Shown one piece after another: positions 41,242 through 50,703 of a stretch of DNA of 64,000 nt; within the stretch, counting starts at the first letter, position 1; each line of letters starts with the position of its first letter. Source of the DNA: Leptospirales bacterium (GTDB lineage: Bacteria; Spirochaetota; Leptospiria; Leptospirales; Leptonemataceae). The stretch lies in assembly GCA_016788865.1 (NCBI GenBank), contig JAEUSB010000059.1, positions 1 through 64,000 on the forward strand, in the 5' to 3' direction. Position numbers and translations under genes: made by a program. Below the pieces are notes generated by a model that saw only the letters and a list, made by a program, of their open reading frames with translations, searched no databases and was not told the origin of the DNA.

Positions 41242-42642
41242 ATGACACGGATAGAGAAAGACACCATGGGAGAAATCGAGGTCCCATCGGACAAGTACTG
41301 GGGGGCACAAACGCAAAGGTCCCTCCATCATTTCAAAATCGGTCATGACCACTTCCCACGCGAGTTCATTCGAGCACTTGGGATTCTAAAGAAAGCGGCG
41401 GCCATGGCCAATCGCGAGTTGGGTCTCCTGCCGGAAGAAAAATCCAGTCTGATGCTGCGTGCAGCTGACGAAGTAATCGAAGGAAAACTGGATGCGCATT
41501 TCCCGCTGGTGATCTGGCAAACTGGAAGCGGCACGCAGACAAACATGAACGCGAATGAAGTAATCTCAAACCGTGCTATTGAATTGGCCGGGGGCAAAAT
41601 GGGATCCAAGGTTCCCATCCATCCAAACGATGATGTGAACAAAGCACAGAGCTCAAACGATACATTTCCAACCGCAATGCACATTGCAGCCGCAGAACAA
41701 ATCAAGAATCGATTGATCGTTGCAGCAACGCAGCTTCGCGACACACTGCAAAAGAAAGCCAATCAGTTCAAAGGGATCATGAAGATTGGCCGCACCCATC
41801 TAATGGATGCAACGCCCCTGACCCTGGAACAGGAGTTTTCCGGATATGTTTCGATGCTGAGTAACAACATCAAACGGCTCGAGCGCGTGCTCCCCGGGCT
41901 CTATGAGCTTGCTCTCGGCGGAACGGCCGTGGGCACCGGACTCAATACGCATCCCAAATTTGCTGACCTGGGCGCTAAGAAGATTTCTGAACTTACAGGA
42001 CTTCCATTCGTTTCTGCTCCAAATAAGTTTGAAGCGCTTGCCTCGCATGGGGCGCTCGTGGAAGCGCATGGCGTGCTAAAGACCCTGGCCTGCGATCTGA
42101 TGAAAATCGCAAACGACGTGCGCTGGCTTGCCAGCGGTCCACGCTGCGGCCTGGGTGAGCTGTCCATTCCAGCAAATGAACCAGGATCGTCGATTATGCC
42201 TGGCAAAGTAAATCCTACCCAATCAGAGGCAATGACCATGGTCGCAGCCCAGGTAATTGGCAACGATGTGGCCGTAAACGTGGGCGGCGCTTCCGGGAAC
42301 TTTGAACTCAATGTTTACAAGCCACTCATCATTTTCAACACGTTGAATTCAGTACGATTGCTCACGGATGCCATGAATAGTTTCCGCGAGCATTGCGCAG
42401 AAGGAATCGAGCCGGTTCAGGAAAATATCAAGAAGCATCTGACAAACTCGCTCATGCTTGTAACGGCCCTCAATCCACACGTTGGCTATGACAACGCCGC
42501 GAAGATTGCCAAGAATGCATTCCAGAAGAATACAACCCTCAAAGAGAGTGCAATGGAGCTGGGTCTGTTGACCTCAGAAAATTTTGACAAGTGGGTTCGT
42601 CCGGAAGATATGATTGCACCGGATGAAAACCTGGTAGGATAA
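41242..42642 (+). CDS. fumC: Fumarate hydratase class II
   Basis: 466 residues from ATG 41242, which has GAGGGA just upstream; an earlier in-frame Met lacks a site. The class II set is intact: [39 protein letters not shown] and the SS-loop [15 protein letters not shown] with the catalytic Ser. It converts fumarate and malate in the TCA cycle and is oxygen-stable because it lacks an iron-sulphur cluster. It precedes the DUF6279 lipoprotein by four bases. Confidence 0.96.
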   Translation: MTRIEKDTMGEIEVPSDKYWGAQTQRSLHHFKIGHDHFPREFIRALGILKKAAAMANRELGLLPEEKSSLMLRAADEVIEGKLDAHFPLVIWQTGSGTQTNMNANEVISNRAIELAGGKMGSKVPIHPNDDVNKAQSSNDTFPTAMHIAAAEQIKNRLIVAATQLRDTLQKKANQFKGIMKIGRTHLMDATPLTLEQEFSGYVSMLSNNIKRLERVLPGLYELALGGTAVGTGLNTHPKFADLGAKKISELTGLPFVSAPNKFEALASHGALVEAHGVLKTLACDLMKIANDVRWLASGPRCGLGELSIPANEPGSSIMPGKVNPTQSEAMTMVAAQVIGNDVAVNVGGASGNFELNVYKPLIIFNTLNSVRLLTDAMNSFREHCAEGIEPVQENIKKHLTNSLMLVTALNPHVGYDNAAKIAKNAFQKNTTLKESAMELGLLTSENFDKWVRPEDMIAPDENLVG

Positions 42643-42646
42643 TCCA

Positions 42647-43516
42647 ATGAACGCAAACGTTGTGTCATGCCTTAACAGAAGCCTGTTGATCTTAACGTTA
42701 TGCGTTCTTGCCTCCAGCTGTACTCGAACTCTGCTTGTTCAAGGGTACAAGAATGCGGACACCCTTCTGTATCTCCGCGCGGACAAATACTTTGACCTCT
42801 CCGGTGATCAGGCTCCGTTTGTAAAAGATAAGCTCAAGGAAAACCTTCTCTGGCACCGGACCTCTGAATTGCCGCTCGTAACTCAGTTTTTGAATGAAAC
42901 CGCGCGTCGAGGCAACGATCAGTTTTCAACAGAAGACGCAGTCTGGATCCAGGCCAATGTCTTGCTAATGCGCGATCGCGTGCTAACGCACATTTACAAG
43001 GACACAGCAAGTTTCCTGACTACCGTTTCACCCGAGCAGATCAAGAATGCCCGCGAACAATTTAACAAGGATGGCCAGGAGTTGTACGCAGAATTCAATG
43101 CATCGGAAGAGAAGAAAGTCGAGTTCAGGACCAAACGGCTTGTTAGTTTTGTCGAATTCTGGACTGGTGGTCTCGATCATTCGCAGAAGACGCGCGCACA
43201 GGAAATTGCACGAAAGCTCCCGGATCCAATGCCCACCCGCATGGCCTACCGCGCGACCGGCATGGGCTCCATGGAAGGACTTGTAGCCTCCAGGGCAAAT
43301 CAGGCCAGAATGGAAGCTTTCTTGAAGAGTTACTGGTTAATGCCTGGTGCGCCCCCAACTCCCATTTCCAAACAATTCTCTGATTTGACATGGGTTTCGT
43401 TTCGCACAAGCTTGCGCGAAATGGACCCTGTACTTACACCAGAACAGAGAGAGAAGGGTCGCCAGAGCTTGATCGCTCTCGCAAATGATTTACAGAAGAT
43501 CTCGGCCCAGCGATAA
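42647..43516 (+). CDS. DUF6279-like lipoprotein
   Basis: 289 residues. LTLCVLASSC gives a lipobox (Cys 25). The start of the mature part, YKNADTLLYLRADKYFDLSGDQ, is the DUF6279 pattern, followed by helical segments. The family is of unknown function. It is linked tightly to fumC upstream and to the next secreted protein (start at 43517), so the three are co-transcribed. Confidence 0.78.
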   Translation: MNANVVSCLNRSLLILTLCVLASSCTRTLLVQGYKNADTLLYLRADKYFDLSGDQAPFVKDKLKENLLWHRTSELPLVTQFLNETARRGNDQFSTEDAVWIQANVLLMRDRVLTHIYKDTASFLTTVSPEQIKNAREQFNKDGQELYAEFNASEEKKVEFRTKRLVSFVEFWTGGLDHSQKTRAQEIARKLPDPMPTRMAYRATGMGSMEGLVASRANQARMEAFLKSYWLMPGAPPTPISKQFSDLTWVSFRTSLREMDPVLTPEQREKGRQSLIALANDLQKISAQR

Positions 43517-43945
43517 ATGATCCCACACTGGCTGCGTATCACAGTTCTTCTCCTCGTCGGACTTTTGTTCGGCGCCAATTGCAAGGCCTTCGCTGAACTG
43601 GCGCCTCCGGCAAAGGGCAGCGTGGAGAATCCGGTTCTGTGCGACATGCCTGCCGGGCAGCGACGATACCTGAATCTAATGCGCGGAAAAGACGGATCGG
43701 AAGTCTCATATGAATACTTCGATTCAGTTCCCGGACCAAAGGGGCGCGTCCTCGATCGGTTCCTGGTGGAAAATCCTCTTCGTAAGGTGGATCATCGTGG
43801 AATTTTTGCCCAGCTATTTGACTACTTAATAGCTGACCCGGTTGTCCCACCATACTTCCGAATTTACATGGATCTGTACAATCCAGGTGTTCTCGACACC
43901 GAGCCTGTACCCGGATACGTTTTGCAGGTGGATTCAAAAAAATGA
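43517..43945 (+). CDS. Secreted hypothetical protein, 142 aa
   Basis: The ATG follows the DUF6279 stop with no gap. A signal sequence (MIPHWLRITVLLLVGLLFG) is followed by ANC at residues 20-22, which could act as a relaxed lipobox. The body is small and beta-rich with VLCDMPAGQRRYLNLMRGKDG. I recognise no family. It overlaps the UbiB-like kinase gene by four bases, so it belongs to that operon. Confidence 0.6.
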   Translation: MIPHWLRITVLLLVGLLFGANCKAFAELAPPAKGSVENPVLCDMPAGQRRYLNLMRGKDGSEVSYEYFDSVPGPKGRVLDRFLVENPLRKVDHRGIFAQLFDYLIADPVVPPYFRIYMDLYNPGVLDTEPVPGYVLQVDSKK

Positions 43946-45549
43946 GAACAATCTCGCTCTTCTTTTTCACCGTTCGACTGTTGGTTATTTCCGCCGTAGT
44001 GTATCACGGGACTAAAGTAATTTCTGCGCCCCGGCGCTCCGCACTCAGGAATCGTGTAACGTTATGGTCAGCGAGACAAATGGCGGAATTTTTTCTCAAA
44101 CAGGGCGGGATATACATCAAGGCGGCTCAATTTTTGTCGACGGTGAGTAACCTCTTTGACTCCGAATTTACAGAAATCTTTTCGGGCGTCCAGGACCGCG
44201 TTACGCCACGGCCCTATGAGCAGGTACGCTATCGATTCCTTGCCGAATTTGGAGTAGAGCCGGAAGAACTCTTCCTTGAGTTCGATCGCGCATCGATTGC
44301 GGCGGCCTCCCTGGGACAAGTGCACCTTGCTCGCACCCGCGACGGCCGCAAAGTTGCCGTGAAATTTCTTCACCCGGGAATCGAATCGCAGATTCGCCAG
44401 GATGTTCGGGCTATCAAACTTGCCGTAAATCTAATTCTCTGGGTCTATCCGTACCTGGATTTCAGACCGCACCTGTACGAATTTAGCACCATGACTCTTA
44501 TCGAAATCGATTACGAGAACGAGGCAGAAAACATGCGGCGGGTTCGTGACAACTTTGCTGACGAGCCACGCGTTGTTATTCCGCAAGTGATCGATGAACT
44601 TTCGGGTAGCACAGTTCTAACAACCGAATACATAGAGGGAATCCCAATCAATGAGCTCGAGAGGCTAGACGCGGCGGGCATTTCAAGACGCGACGCAGCT
44701 ACGCTGCTTGTTGAAACCTATGTTCGCATGATCTTTGAGGATCGCTTCTACCATGCGGATCCGCATCCCGGGAATCTTTTTTTAATTCCGGCTGACGGCG
44801 TGCATCCACTGCGCGTTGGGATTGTAGATTTTGGGGCCACCCAGGGAATCCCGGAGCGCATGTTCAACGTGTTTGAGAGAGTTTTTGAAATTCTCAGACG
44901 GCGCGATATTCCGGCGTTTGTAGAGCTGGCGCTCGAAATTGGTATGCTCTCGCCCGATGCGGATGCTGAAGTGTACACGAACATGGTAGAACTCATCTAC
45001 GCCCGGTACGGGTCATTCAAGATTGAGAACTTCTATAAGATCAATCCCATGAGGTTTGGCAGGATGATCAAGCTCCGGGATCTGAGTGCCGTGGGGCTCA
45101 GGCTCCGCGATATGATTTCTGAAGTGCGACTTCCCAGACGTTACATTTACTTTGGTCGCGCTGCTACTCTCTTGCTCTCGCTTGCGACGAGACTCGATGA
45201 GAAGGTCAACGTTTTCATGGGGGCTATGCCTCACCTCGAACGCTATCTCAGATCAAGGCACAAAGGTCCACTCTGGTATCTCAAAAGCGGTAACTGGCAG
45301 AATGCAATTCGAACCGCGTTGACCGATCCAAGACTGGAGGCCTTCCGCCCGCTGCACCATCCCCGTGAGCCGGAAAAGCCTGGTTACCAGCGCACAGCTC
45401 AAGAAGGTCTACTGGCGCTTGTGGCAATTTTTTCAGGCTACATGGCCGTCGAGTTTCAACGCGAAGGCCAAACGGATCTTGTAATGTGGATTCTACCGCT
45501 TACGGCAGTAGCAGCGTTGCTTTTCATAATAAAGGTTTTCAAAGACTAA
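43942..45549 (+). CDS. ABC1/UbiB-family atypical kinase
   Basis: 535 residues. Two N-terminal hydrophobic stretches precede the ABC1 domain with the KxGQ-like QGGIYIKAAQFLS and IAAASLGQVH motifs; ADPHPGNLF and VDFGATQG supply the catalytic HRD- and DFG-like loops. The C-terminus has two helices (about 480-530). UbiB/COQ8 proteins support quinone synthesis or lipid homeostasis and hydrolyse ATP. It lies between a lipoprotein and an acyltransferase, which hints at a lipid role here. Confidence 0.9.
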   Translation: MRTISLFFFTVRLLVISAVVYHGTKVISAPRRSALRNRVTLWSARQMAEFFLKQGGIYIKAAQFLSTVSNLFDSEFTEIFSGVQDRVTPRPYEQVRYRFLAEFGVEPEELFLEFDRASIAAASLGQVHLARTRDGRKVAVKFLHPGIESQIRQDVRAIKLAVNLILWVYPYLDFRPHLYEFSTMTLIEIDYENEAENMRRVRDNFADEPRVVIPQVIDELSGSTVLTTEYIEGIPINELERLDAAGISRRDAATLLVETYVRMIFEDRFYHADPHPGNLFLIPADGVHPLRVGIVDFGATQGIPERMFNVFERVFEILRRRDIPAFVELALEIGMLSPDADAEVYTNMVELIYARYGSFKIENFYKINPMRFGRMIKLRDLSAVGLRLRDMISEVRLPRRYIYFGRAATLLLSLATRLDEKVNVFMGAMPHLERYLRSRHKGPLWYLKSGNWQNAIRTALTDPRLEAFRPLHHPREPEKPGYQRTAQEGLLALVAIFSGYMAVEFQREGQTDLVMWILPLTAVAALLFIIKVFKD

Positions 45550-45564
45550 GACAGGATCGATTCA

Positions 45565-46842
45565 ATGAAAAAGTTTTTCATGCCACCCGAGTTCAATCTG
45601 GCTGCGGCCTGGTTTGCAGACGCAACACTGCCGCTGGCATTGAAACAGTACCAGAACATTGACGAGATCATACTGAAACCGGAAGATCGCGAAATGCTGC
45701 GGTCGTTTCGTCACGAACGCTTGTTGTTTTTCACGAATCATCCAAGCCAGGCGGAACCCATGCTCGCCTATCATCTGGCAAACGCAATGGGTGCGCGATT
45801 CCATTACATGGCTACGCGACGTGCATTTGATTTCCTATTTGGGGCTGTGGGTAAACTCTTTCAGGGAGTGGGTGCTTACTCAGTACTCCCGGGCGTACCA
45901 GATCGTGAGTCAATGCGAATGACGCGGCAGATACTAACCGAACCTGGCGGCAAGCTCGCAATCTTTCCCGAGGGAGAACCTATGTGCGGAGAGAATGATA
46001 GTCTAATGCCGTTTCAACCAGGATTTCTGAAGCTGGGTTTTGCGGGTCTGACAGATGCACGCAAGAAGGATCCAAAGGCTGATATTGCAGTCATTCCCGG
46101 ATTTATCAAGTACGTGATCAAAAGCTCACGCGAGGAGGTGATGGCCGATCTCGAAAAAGCGCTCGCAGAACTGGAAACTGCGCTGCACGTTCACGCTGGT
46201 GGTCGAAACCTGCTGCGCCGATTCCTGATGATTGGCCGTATCCTGTTGGAACAGGCAGAGCGACAGTATCAGGTTGAAGTTTCCCCGGACAGCGATTTTG
46301 ACTACCGGATTGGTCGAGTTCGGCATCGAATCCTTGATAACGTAGCCCGTCTCATGAATCTTTCGCATTACAACAAAGAGGCGGACGCAATCCACAAACT
46401 AAGACATCTCACGAGTATAATCGAGTTGATCGAAGTTGGATTCGACGCACCGGAAATTCCAAAGCTTTCCCCCGAACAGCTTGCGACAGCCAATCGTGAA
46501 TGTATCAAGGCCTATGACTTTATTGTGATCAAACGCGACTATCTGATTTCACGACCCACACCGGAGCGTTTCTATGAATGGCTGCAGCGTTTTCAGTCCA
46601 TGGCTCTGGGGAAAACACCGAGAGCTCTGGGTGGCGAACCGCATCCACTTCCGCGCAAGGCTGTAGTGAGTTTTGCAAAACCGTTCTATCTTGGCGAGCA
46701 CTACGACGCGTACTTAAAAGACAAGAATGGCTACGTGCACACTTTGACAGAGAAGATTCGTGGGGATATGCAAGCACTTCTCGATAACTCGGCGTCGTTG
46801 ACGTACACGATTGTTGAACCGGGCGACGTGGGCGGCGTCTAG
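45565..46842 (+). CDS. Acyltransferase-domain protein with altered HX4D motif
   Basis: 425 residues. The glycerophosphate acyltransferase core is recognisable by NHPSQAEP and FPEGEP. The usual HX4D is H-P-S-Q-A-E, so the acidic residue is Glu instead of Asp. The C-terminal half is helical and family-specific. Such a change may retain activity or mark a specialised subfamily. The last codon overlaps the DinB remnant coded on the other strand. Confidence 0.82.
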   Translation: MKKFFMPPEFNLAAAWFADATLPLALKQYQNIDEIILKPEDREMLRSFRHERLLFFTNHPSQAEPMLAYHLANAMGARFHYMATRRAFDFLFGAVGKLFQGVGAYSVLPGVPDRESMRMTRQILTEPGGKLAIFPEGEPMCGENDSLMPFQPGFLKLGFAGLTDARKKDPKADIAVIPGFIKYVIKSSREEVMADLEKALAELETALHVHAGGRNLLRRFLMIGRILLEQAERQYQVEVSPDSDFDYRIGRVRHRILDNVARLMNLSHYNKEADAIHKLRHLTSIIELIEVGFDAPEIPKLSPEQLATANRECIKAYDFIVIKRDYLISRPTPERFYEWLQRFQSMALGKTPRALGGEPHPLPRKAVVSFAKPFYLGEHYDAYLKDKNGYVHTLTEKIRGDMQALLDNSASLTYTIVEPGDVGGV

Positions 46843-46916
46843 TTTTGCGCGACTTCTTGATCCATCTCCATGAGGATAGAGTCAACAATCCCTGTTCTTT
46901 TTGTCTCTGTTTGCAT
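46839..46916 (-). pseudogene. N-terminal DinB-family fragment (25 codons)
   Basis: A strong site AAGGAG precedes ATG 46916. The 25 residues MQTETKRTGIVDSILMEMDQ and then EVAQN end at a TAG. The pattern GIVDSILMEMDQEVAQ matches the first helix of DinB-like metal-dependent proteins, normally about 170 residues. No continuation exists in other frames, which are antisense to the acyltransferase. It stands directly after the ArsR gene, where SRPBCC-ArsR-DinB sets normally carry a full DinB. It is probably a truncation left by a rearrangement. Confidence 0.55.
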
Positions 46917-46920
46917 CTTA

Positions 46921-47247
46921 TTACTCCTTTTTATTCTCAATATCTTCTTTTACGCGCAGGAGCGAGCTCGACCAGAGTTCAGAAAACGGTCCCATCCATC
47001 TTTCGTAAATGCGACGGATCGGGACAACGTTAAGCGAATTGATCCGGCGCCTGCCTTCCTCTCTTGTGTTGATTAGCCCTGCAGCGCGCAAAGCATCGAT
47101 GTGCTTCATCACTGCATGGCGCGTCATTGCAGGAAAGGCTTCGACAATTTCCGTCGTCGTCTTTGCGCCCGGGCGCAACAGGTCGAGAACAGCCCGGCGC
47201 GTCGGGTCGGATAGTGCCTTCCAGACTGGATCGAGATCGTCCGTCAT
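46921..47247 (-). CDS. ArsR-family transcriptional regulator
   Basis: 108 residues from ATG 47247 (MTDDLDPVWKAL); a start at 47301 would overlap the SRPBCC gene by 50 bases and adds a tail unlike the family. The winged helix shows ALSDPTRRAVLDLL and the recognition helix MTRHAVMKHIDAL. No metal-site cysteines are present, so it is of the non-metal group that usually pairs with SRPBCC proteins. It follows that gene by four bases, and a perfect palindrome stands before the operon, the likely operator. Confidence 0.88.
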   Translation of the reverse strand: MTDDLDPVWKALSDPTRRAVLDLLRPGAKTTTEIVEAFPAMTRHAVMKHIDALRAAGLINTREEGRRRINSLNVVPIRRIYERWMGPFSELWSSSLLRVKEDIENKKE

Positions 47248-47251
47248 GTCC

Positions 47252-47701
47252 TCAAGCAGGAGTTCCTGCAAGCTTTGCAAAGTCGGCTTTGACTGAGTCA
47301 AGCATCGATCTCCAACCTTTGCCTAGACCGGTGCGATGGGCCGGTTCAATCATGCCAATGGCACGGTGCCGCAGAGAAACGTTGGTTACATTTCCCGTTT
47401 GGTGAAGTTTGATCTCCAGATGATTGATCGCTGGATATGACATGAACATTGGTCCGCTGATTTCGAGCAACGTTGGCGCCTTGATCACCTGCACATGCCC
47501 CCAGAGATGCTGGATACCCTGACCGCGGTCCCTGAACCACCGGCCGCCGGCGAATTCTTCAAGCTTCAGCTGCAGCGATTGCCCGTCCGGTCCTATATTT
47601 CCTTCGCCAAAACGGTATATTACCCCTTTGAAAACCTCGGCGATTGGACCCTCGATCTCGATGCTTTGCTCAATATCTAGCGTCATGTCCTCTATTTGCA
47701 T
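47252..47701 (-). CDS. SRPBCC (AHSA1-like) domain protein
   Basis: 149 residues from ATG 47701, preceded by GGAGG at a seven-base distance. The START/Bet v1-like fold is seen from DIEQSIEIEGPIAEVFKGV and FAGGRWFRDRG to the C-terminal GWRSMLDSVKADF helix. The family binds hydrophobic ligands; this type is regularly coupled with ArsR regulators. Ligand unknown. First gene of the unit with arsR and the DinB remnant. Confidence 0.88.
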   Translation of the reverse strand: MQIEDMTLDIEQSIEIEGPIAEVFKGVIYRFGEGNIGPDGQSLQLKLEEFAGGRWFRDRGQGIQHLWGHVQVIKAPTLLEISGPMFMSYPAINHLEIKLHQTGNVTNVSLRHRAIGMIEPAHRTGLGKGWRSMLDSVKADFAKLAGTPA

Positions 47702-47732
47702 TTGTATGCCTCCAATAAGTAACCCTACAATA

Positions 47733-47752
47733 ACGTAACTGAATAGTTACGT
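47733..47752. promoter_or_regulatory. Palindromic operator before the SRPBCC-ArsR operon
   Basis: ACGTAACT and AGTTACGT form perfect 8-base arms around GAAT, 32 bases upstream of the SRPBCC ATG. A third half-site-like AAGTAACC lies at 47717-47724. It is the natural target for the ArsR protein of the operon. Confidence 0.7.
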
Positions 47753-47811
47753 CAATACAAAAAATCGCCCCGGTCCTGGATTCGCAGACTTCCAGGGATG
47801 AACCGAACGCC

Positions 47812-49614
47812 TTAGCTGAACTTCTTGATCAAGAGGACGCGGTTCCCCGCCTCGTTGTAACGCATGGTATCAAAAGCATGCCTGGCCATTGTGATACCGC
47901 GGCCATGAAGATGCATGCTCTCATTGGCAAAACGCGAATTGTCCTGAGAAATCTTCTTGTGATCGAAGCCCTTTCCTTCGTCGCAAATCATAAAGGAAAC
48001 CCGCCTGGGGCTGAGCGCATAAAATATTGTAACGCGGCGAGAGGCGTAAGCCGGATCCACCTGCCGACGCTTGAGGAATTCAAAGTATTGACCTCCGTCG
48101 GTTGCCTCAGTTTTCTCCTCGTACGTTATCCCCAGATTCCCGTGCTCGATTGCATTGATTATGATTTCGCTCACGCAAATTCGAATCTGAAGCGCCGTGC
48201 TCGCATCGCAATAACGCGTAAGATTCGTTGTAATCCGTTGGCTGATTTGTTCCGAGAGGGTCAGGAAGTTTCCAATCACGTACTTCATATTCTCGCGCTC
48301 GCAATAGTTCACAAGCATGTCCTCAACCAGGCTGGCTACCTTACCAAAGATCATAAATCCGTCATCGGAGCTGACGTACTCAAGAGTGGCATGCAGCTCC
48401 CGAGGTTCATCAAATCGCGTGGCAAACTCGGTGACAAACTCCACGGGCTTCTGGGTTTGAATCACTTCCTCGATTCGTTCCCGCACGAACTGATCGCGGA
48501 ATCCGGCCGATTGGTCTTGTGGGGTGAATATCAAACCCAGGAAACTGCGCCCAATCAAGGACTCAGGGCTGTATCCAAGCAGATGACTCACAGCCTGATT
48601 CATTGTGTTGATATTCCCGGCCCCATCCATGGAAAAAATAATCTCACGCGAACTTTCAACAAGATCCCGATATTTCTTTTCAGATTTTTGAACTTCTCTT
48701 CGCGACAAGTCCAGCTGATCAAGTCGAAGCTTCAATTCATCGTTCAATGCCTCTGAACCCTTTACCATTTGTTCGAGCTCGGCAGTTCGGTTCCGGATGA
48801 ATCGCGGCGTCAGAACCGCAAAAACAATCGTGGTGATTACGATTTGGACAAGGATTAAGGCTCCCAGCACAGTACCGGTCAGCGACGTCATCATAGTATT
48901 GGGAGTAACGTGTACGTACAGCGGCGTGTCGCCCTGTCTCATATGGTCGCCTAACGGCAATACCAGATACTCACTCACCGGTGAGGTTGACAGACTCAGA
49001 CTAACTGGAAGTATTTCTTGCGCTGAGTTGAGCAGACGGTCCAGCCTGTAAGCAAAAATCACAATCCCCGGCATAAACGGATTTCCCGTTGTATCTGATA
49101 GTGCGGCGGCACTCAGCATATGAGTCTCGCCTTGATACGTAACAATTAGATGGGTTTCGCCGCGTTTCATGCTTCTCTCTTTAAGCAAGAATTCAATGAG
49201 GGATGAATCCGGCTGTTTTTGATTGCTGGCGGTCCCAAAGTATCTAAACCGGGGTGCGTCCTTCGAAGTGTACACGGCAAAGTAGTCAAATTCCTCGCGA
49301 AGCGTTGGATCGTCCCTGAAAAGATTTCCGGCAGCGTCCCATTGCCCCGCCTGACCCAGGTGCCAGGGGTCAATCCACCAGGCGTAGCCCGTAACGGCAC
49401 TTGTGTGAATTGTCCAGCGCTTCTTAACTAAATTCGAAAACGCGCGCCTGAATTCCGCCTGACGTTGACTTTCAAGGCCCTTTGAAAACCAGGCACTAAA
49501 TCCAAATCCCAGAATAATCTCGGCGATCAGAATGCAGCTCAGGAAGATTATTACGTACGTCCGAAGATGGCGGCCGCGCTGAAACCCCTTGAGCTGTTCT
49601 GTAAGTTCGTTCAC
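47812..49614 (-). CDS. Membrane sensor with PAS domain and RsbW-type ATPase
   Basis: 600 residues, GTG start at 49614. One helix near residues 20-42, an extracytoplasmic CHASE4-like domain (with YAWWIDPWHLG) to about 240, a second helix to about 268, a coiled coil, a PAS domain (about 320-420) and a C-terminal HATPase. The ATPase has the N-box EIIINAIEHGNLG and CDEGKGFD but no phosphoacceptor His box, as in RsbW/RsbT-like serine kinases. It probably acts on an anti-anti-sigma partner or as a hybrid of unknown target. It overlaps the upstream membrane protein by four bases (GTGA). Confidence 0.85.
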   Translation of the reverse strand: MNELTEQLKGFQRGRHLRTYVIIFLSCILIAEIILGFGFSAWFSKGLESQRQAEFRRAFSNLVKKRWTIHTSAVTGYAWWIDPWHLGQAGQWDAAGNLFRDDPTLREEFDYFAVYTSKDAPRFRYFGTASNQKQPDSSLIEFLLKERSMKRGETHLIVTYQGETHMLSAAALSDTTGNPFMPGIVIFAYRLDRLLNSAQEILPVSLSLSTSPVSEYLVLPLGDHMRQGDTPLYVHVTPNTMMTSLTGTVLGALILVQIVITTIVFAVLTPRFIRNRTAELEQMVKGSEALNDELKLRLDQLDLSRREVQKSEKKYRDLVESSREIIFSMDGAGNINTMNQAVSHLLGYSPESLIGRSFLGLIFTPQDQSAGFRDQFVRERIEEVIQTQKPVEFVTEFATRFDEPRELHATLEYVSSDDGFMIFGKVASLVEDMLVNYCERENMKYVIGNFLTLSEQISQRITTNLTRYCDASTALQIRICVSEIIINAIEHGNLGITYEEKTEATDGGQYFEFLKRRQVDPAYASRRVTIFYALSPRRVSFMICDEGKGFDHKKISQDNSRFANESMHLHGRGITMARHAFDTMRYNEAGNRVLLIKKFS

Positions 49615-50648
49615 GACTTGTACGGATAGTACGGATTCTCTGAATCAGCAGGTCCAGCCGGAGGCCGTTGCTCCGGCGGAACGTACAGACCCGTTTCAGG
49701 CGTTGCCAAAGCCGTGGTAAAAACGTCGAAGTCCGGACCCAGCTGACGCAAATAGAATAGATTGAAATATTGAAAAGTAGCCGTGACTGGGAGCATGCAA
49801 ACCGTCCCGATATAAGGAATAACCAGAGGAATAGCAAGCAAGCAACAGGTAAGCGCCAATGCCAGGATCAGACCCAATCCTACAGCAAATCTGAGCACAA
49901 GTTTGAATAATCCGTAAAGAATAATACTCCCCACAATCCCGCTGACTACGGGCCACACGCTGCCCCATGCTGCAAGAACGGCTACCCGACGTTTGTACAT
50001 AAATGGAACGACGAAGTCGTGCGTAACCAGATTCAGCAAAATGAAGAACACAATCCAGATGAGGAACAGGATAGAGAGACCTATAAGCAATTCGTTTGTG
50101 GGATTTTGTAGCGAGGCCGGCAACTTGCTGAGAAGTTCGCCAAACGACTCAGTCGCCTTTGATCCCGCTATGCGAACTATAAAACCAATCAAAAGTGCTA
50201 CCATTAGCGGGACGCTTCCGATGAGCGCGATGGATCCCACAATCATGCGCCATGCGAACAGCGAGTTTGCCTGTGCGGCATATTGTTTCCAGGGTCCGCC
50301 GATTTGCGCCTGTCCTGTTGCCAGATTATCTAGAAACATAAAGGTCCCGCGCGATGAAACCCACGTTAGCCCCGTCGCAAAGATTACCAGCAGGAAACCC
50401 AGCCCTATGCCCAGCCCCACCCAATCGACCCCTTCAAGCAGGGCGGATGGATCTCCGTTTCCCACTTTCGATTTCATAGACTCCGGAAGGAAGTTCCCGG
50501 GGAGGTTCAATCCTCCGCCTTCACCCAATGCAATCAGGAATGCACTGAATCCGATCGTGAACCACGTTTCGGCACGGAAGGGGCGGAAAAGCAGCCCCTT
50601 CATTTGGTTGTAGCCGTCGGTTAGGGGTTTGCGAAGTTCCAGTTGCAT
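49611..50648 (-). CDS. Polytopic membrane protein, unknown
   Basis: 345 residues, ATG 50648. An N-terminal cytoplasmic part (LRKPLTDGYNQMKGLLFRPF) leads to six or seven helices, with a Pro-rich tail ending PPEQRPPAGP. It resembles a class of glycerophosphodiesterase-membrane-domain-like or DUF975-like proteins in layout, but I cannot name it. It overlaps the sensor gene that follows on the same strand, and may be its membrane partner. Confidence 0.65.
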   Translation of the reverse strand: MQLELRKPLTDGYNQMKGLLFRPFRAETWFTIGFSAFLIALGEGGGLNLPGNFLPESMKSKVGNGDPSALLEGVDWVGLGIGLGFLLVIFATGLTWVSSRGTFMFLDNLATGQAQIGGPWKQYAAQANSLFAWRMIVGSIALIGSVPLMVALLIGFIVRIAGSKATESFGELLSKLPASLQNPTNELLIGLSILFLIWIVFFILLNLVTHDFVVPFMYKRRVAVLAAWGSVWPVVSGIVGSIILYGLFKLVLRFAVGLGLILALALTCCLLAIPLVIPYIGTVCMLPVTATFQYFNLFYLRQLGPDFDVFTTALATPETGLYVPPEQRPPAGPADSENPYYPYKS

Positions 50649-50703
50649 CGATCAGTCCCTGCATGCTTTGCATAATCAGGCAACCAATAAACGCACCTCT
50701 GAA

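Noticed and set aside
47248..47301. Earlier ArsR start
   Set aside because: It would overlap the SRPBCC gene by 50 bases and adds residues unlike ArsR proteins.
47775..47796. CCTGGA/TCCAGG hairpin after the sensor gene
   Set aside because: Six-base stem with a ten-base loop and no T-run, too weak to call.
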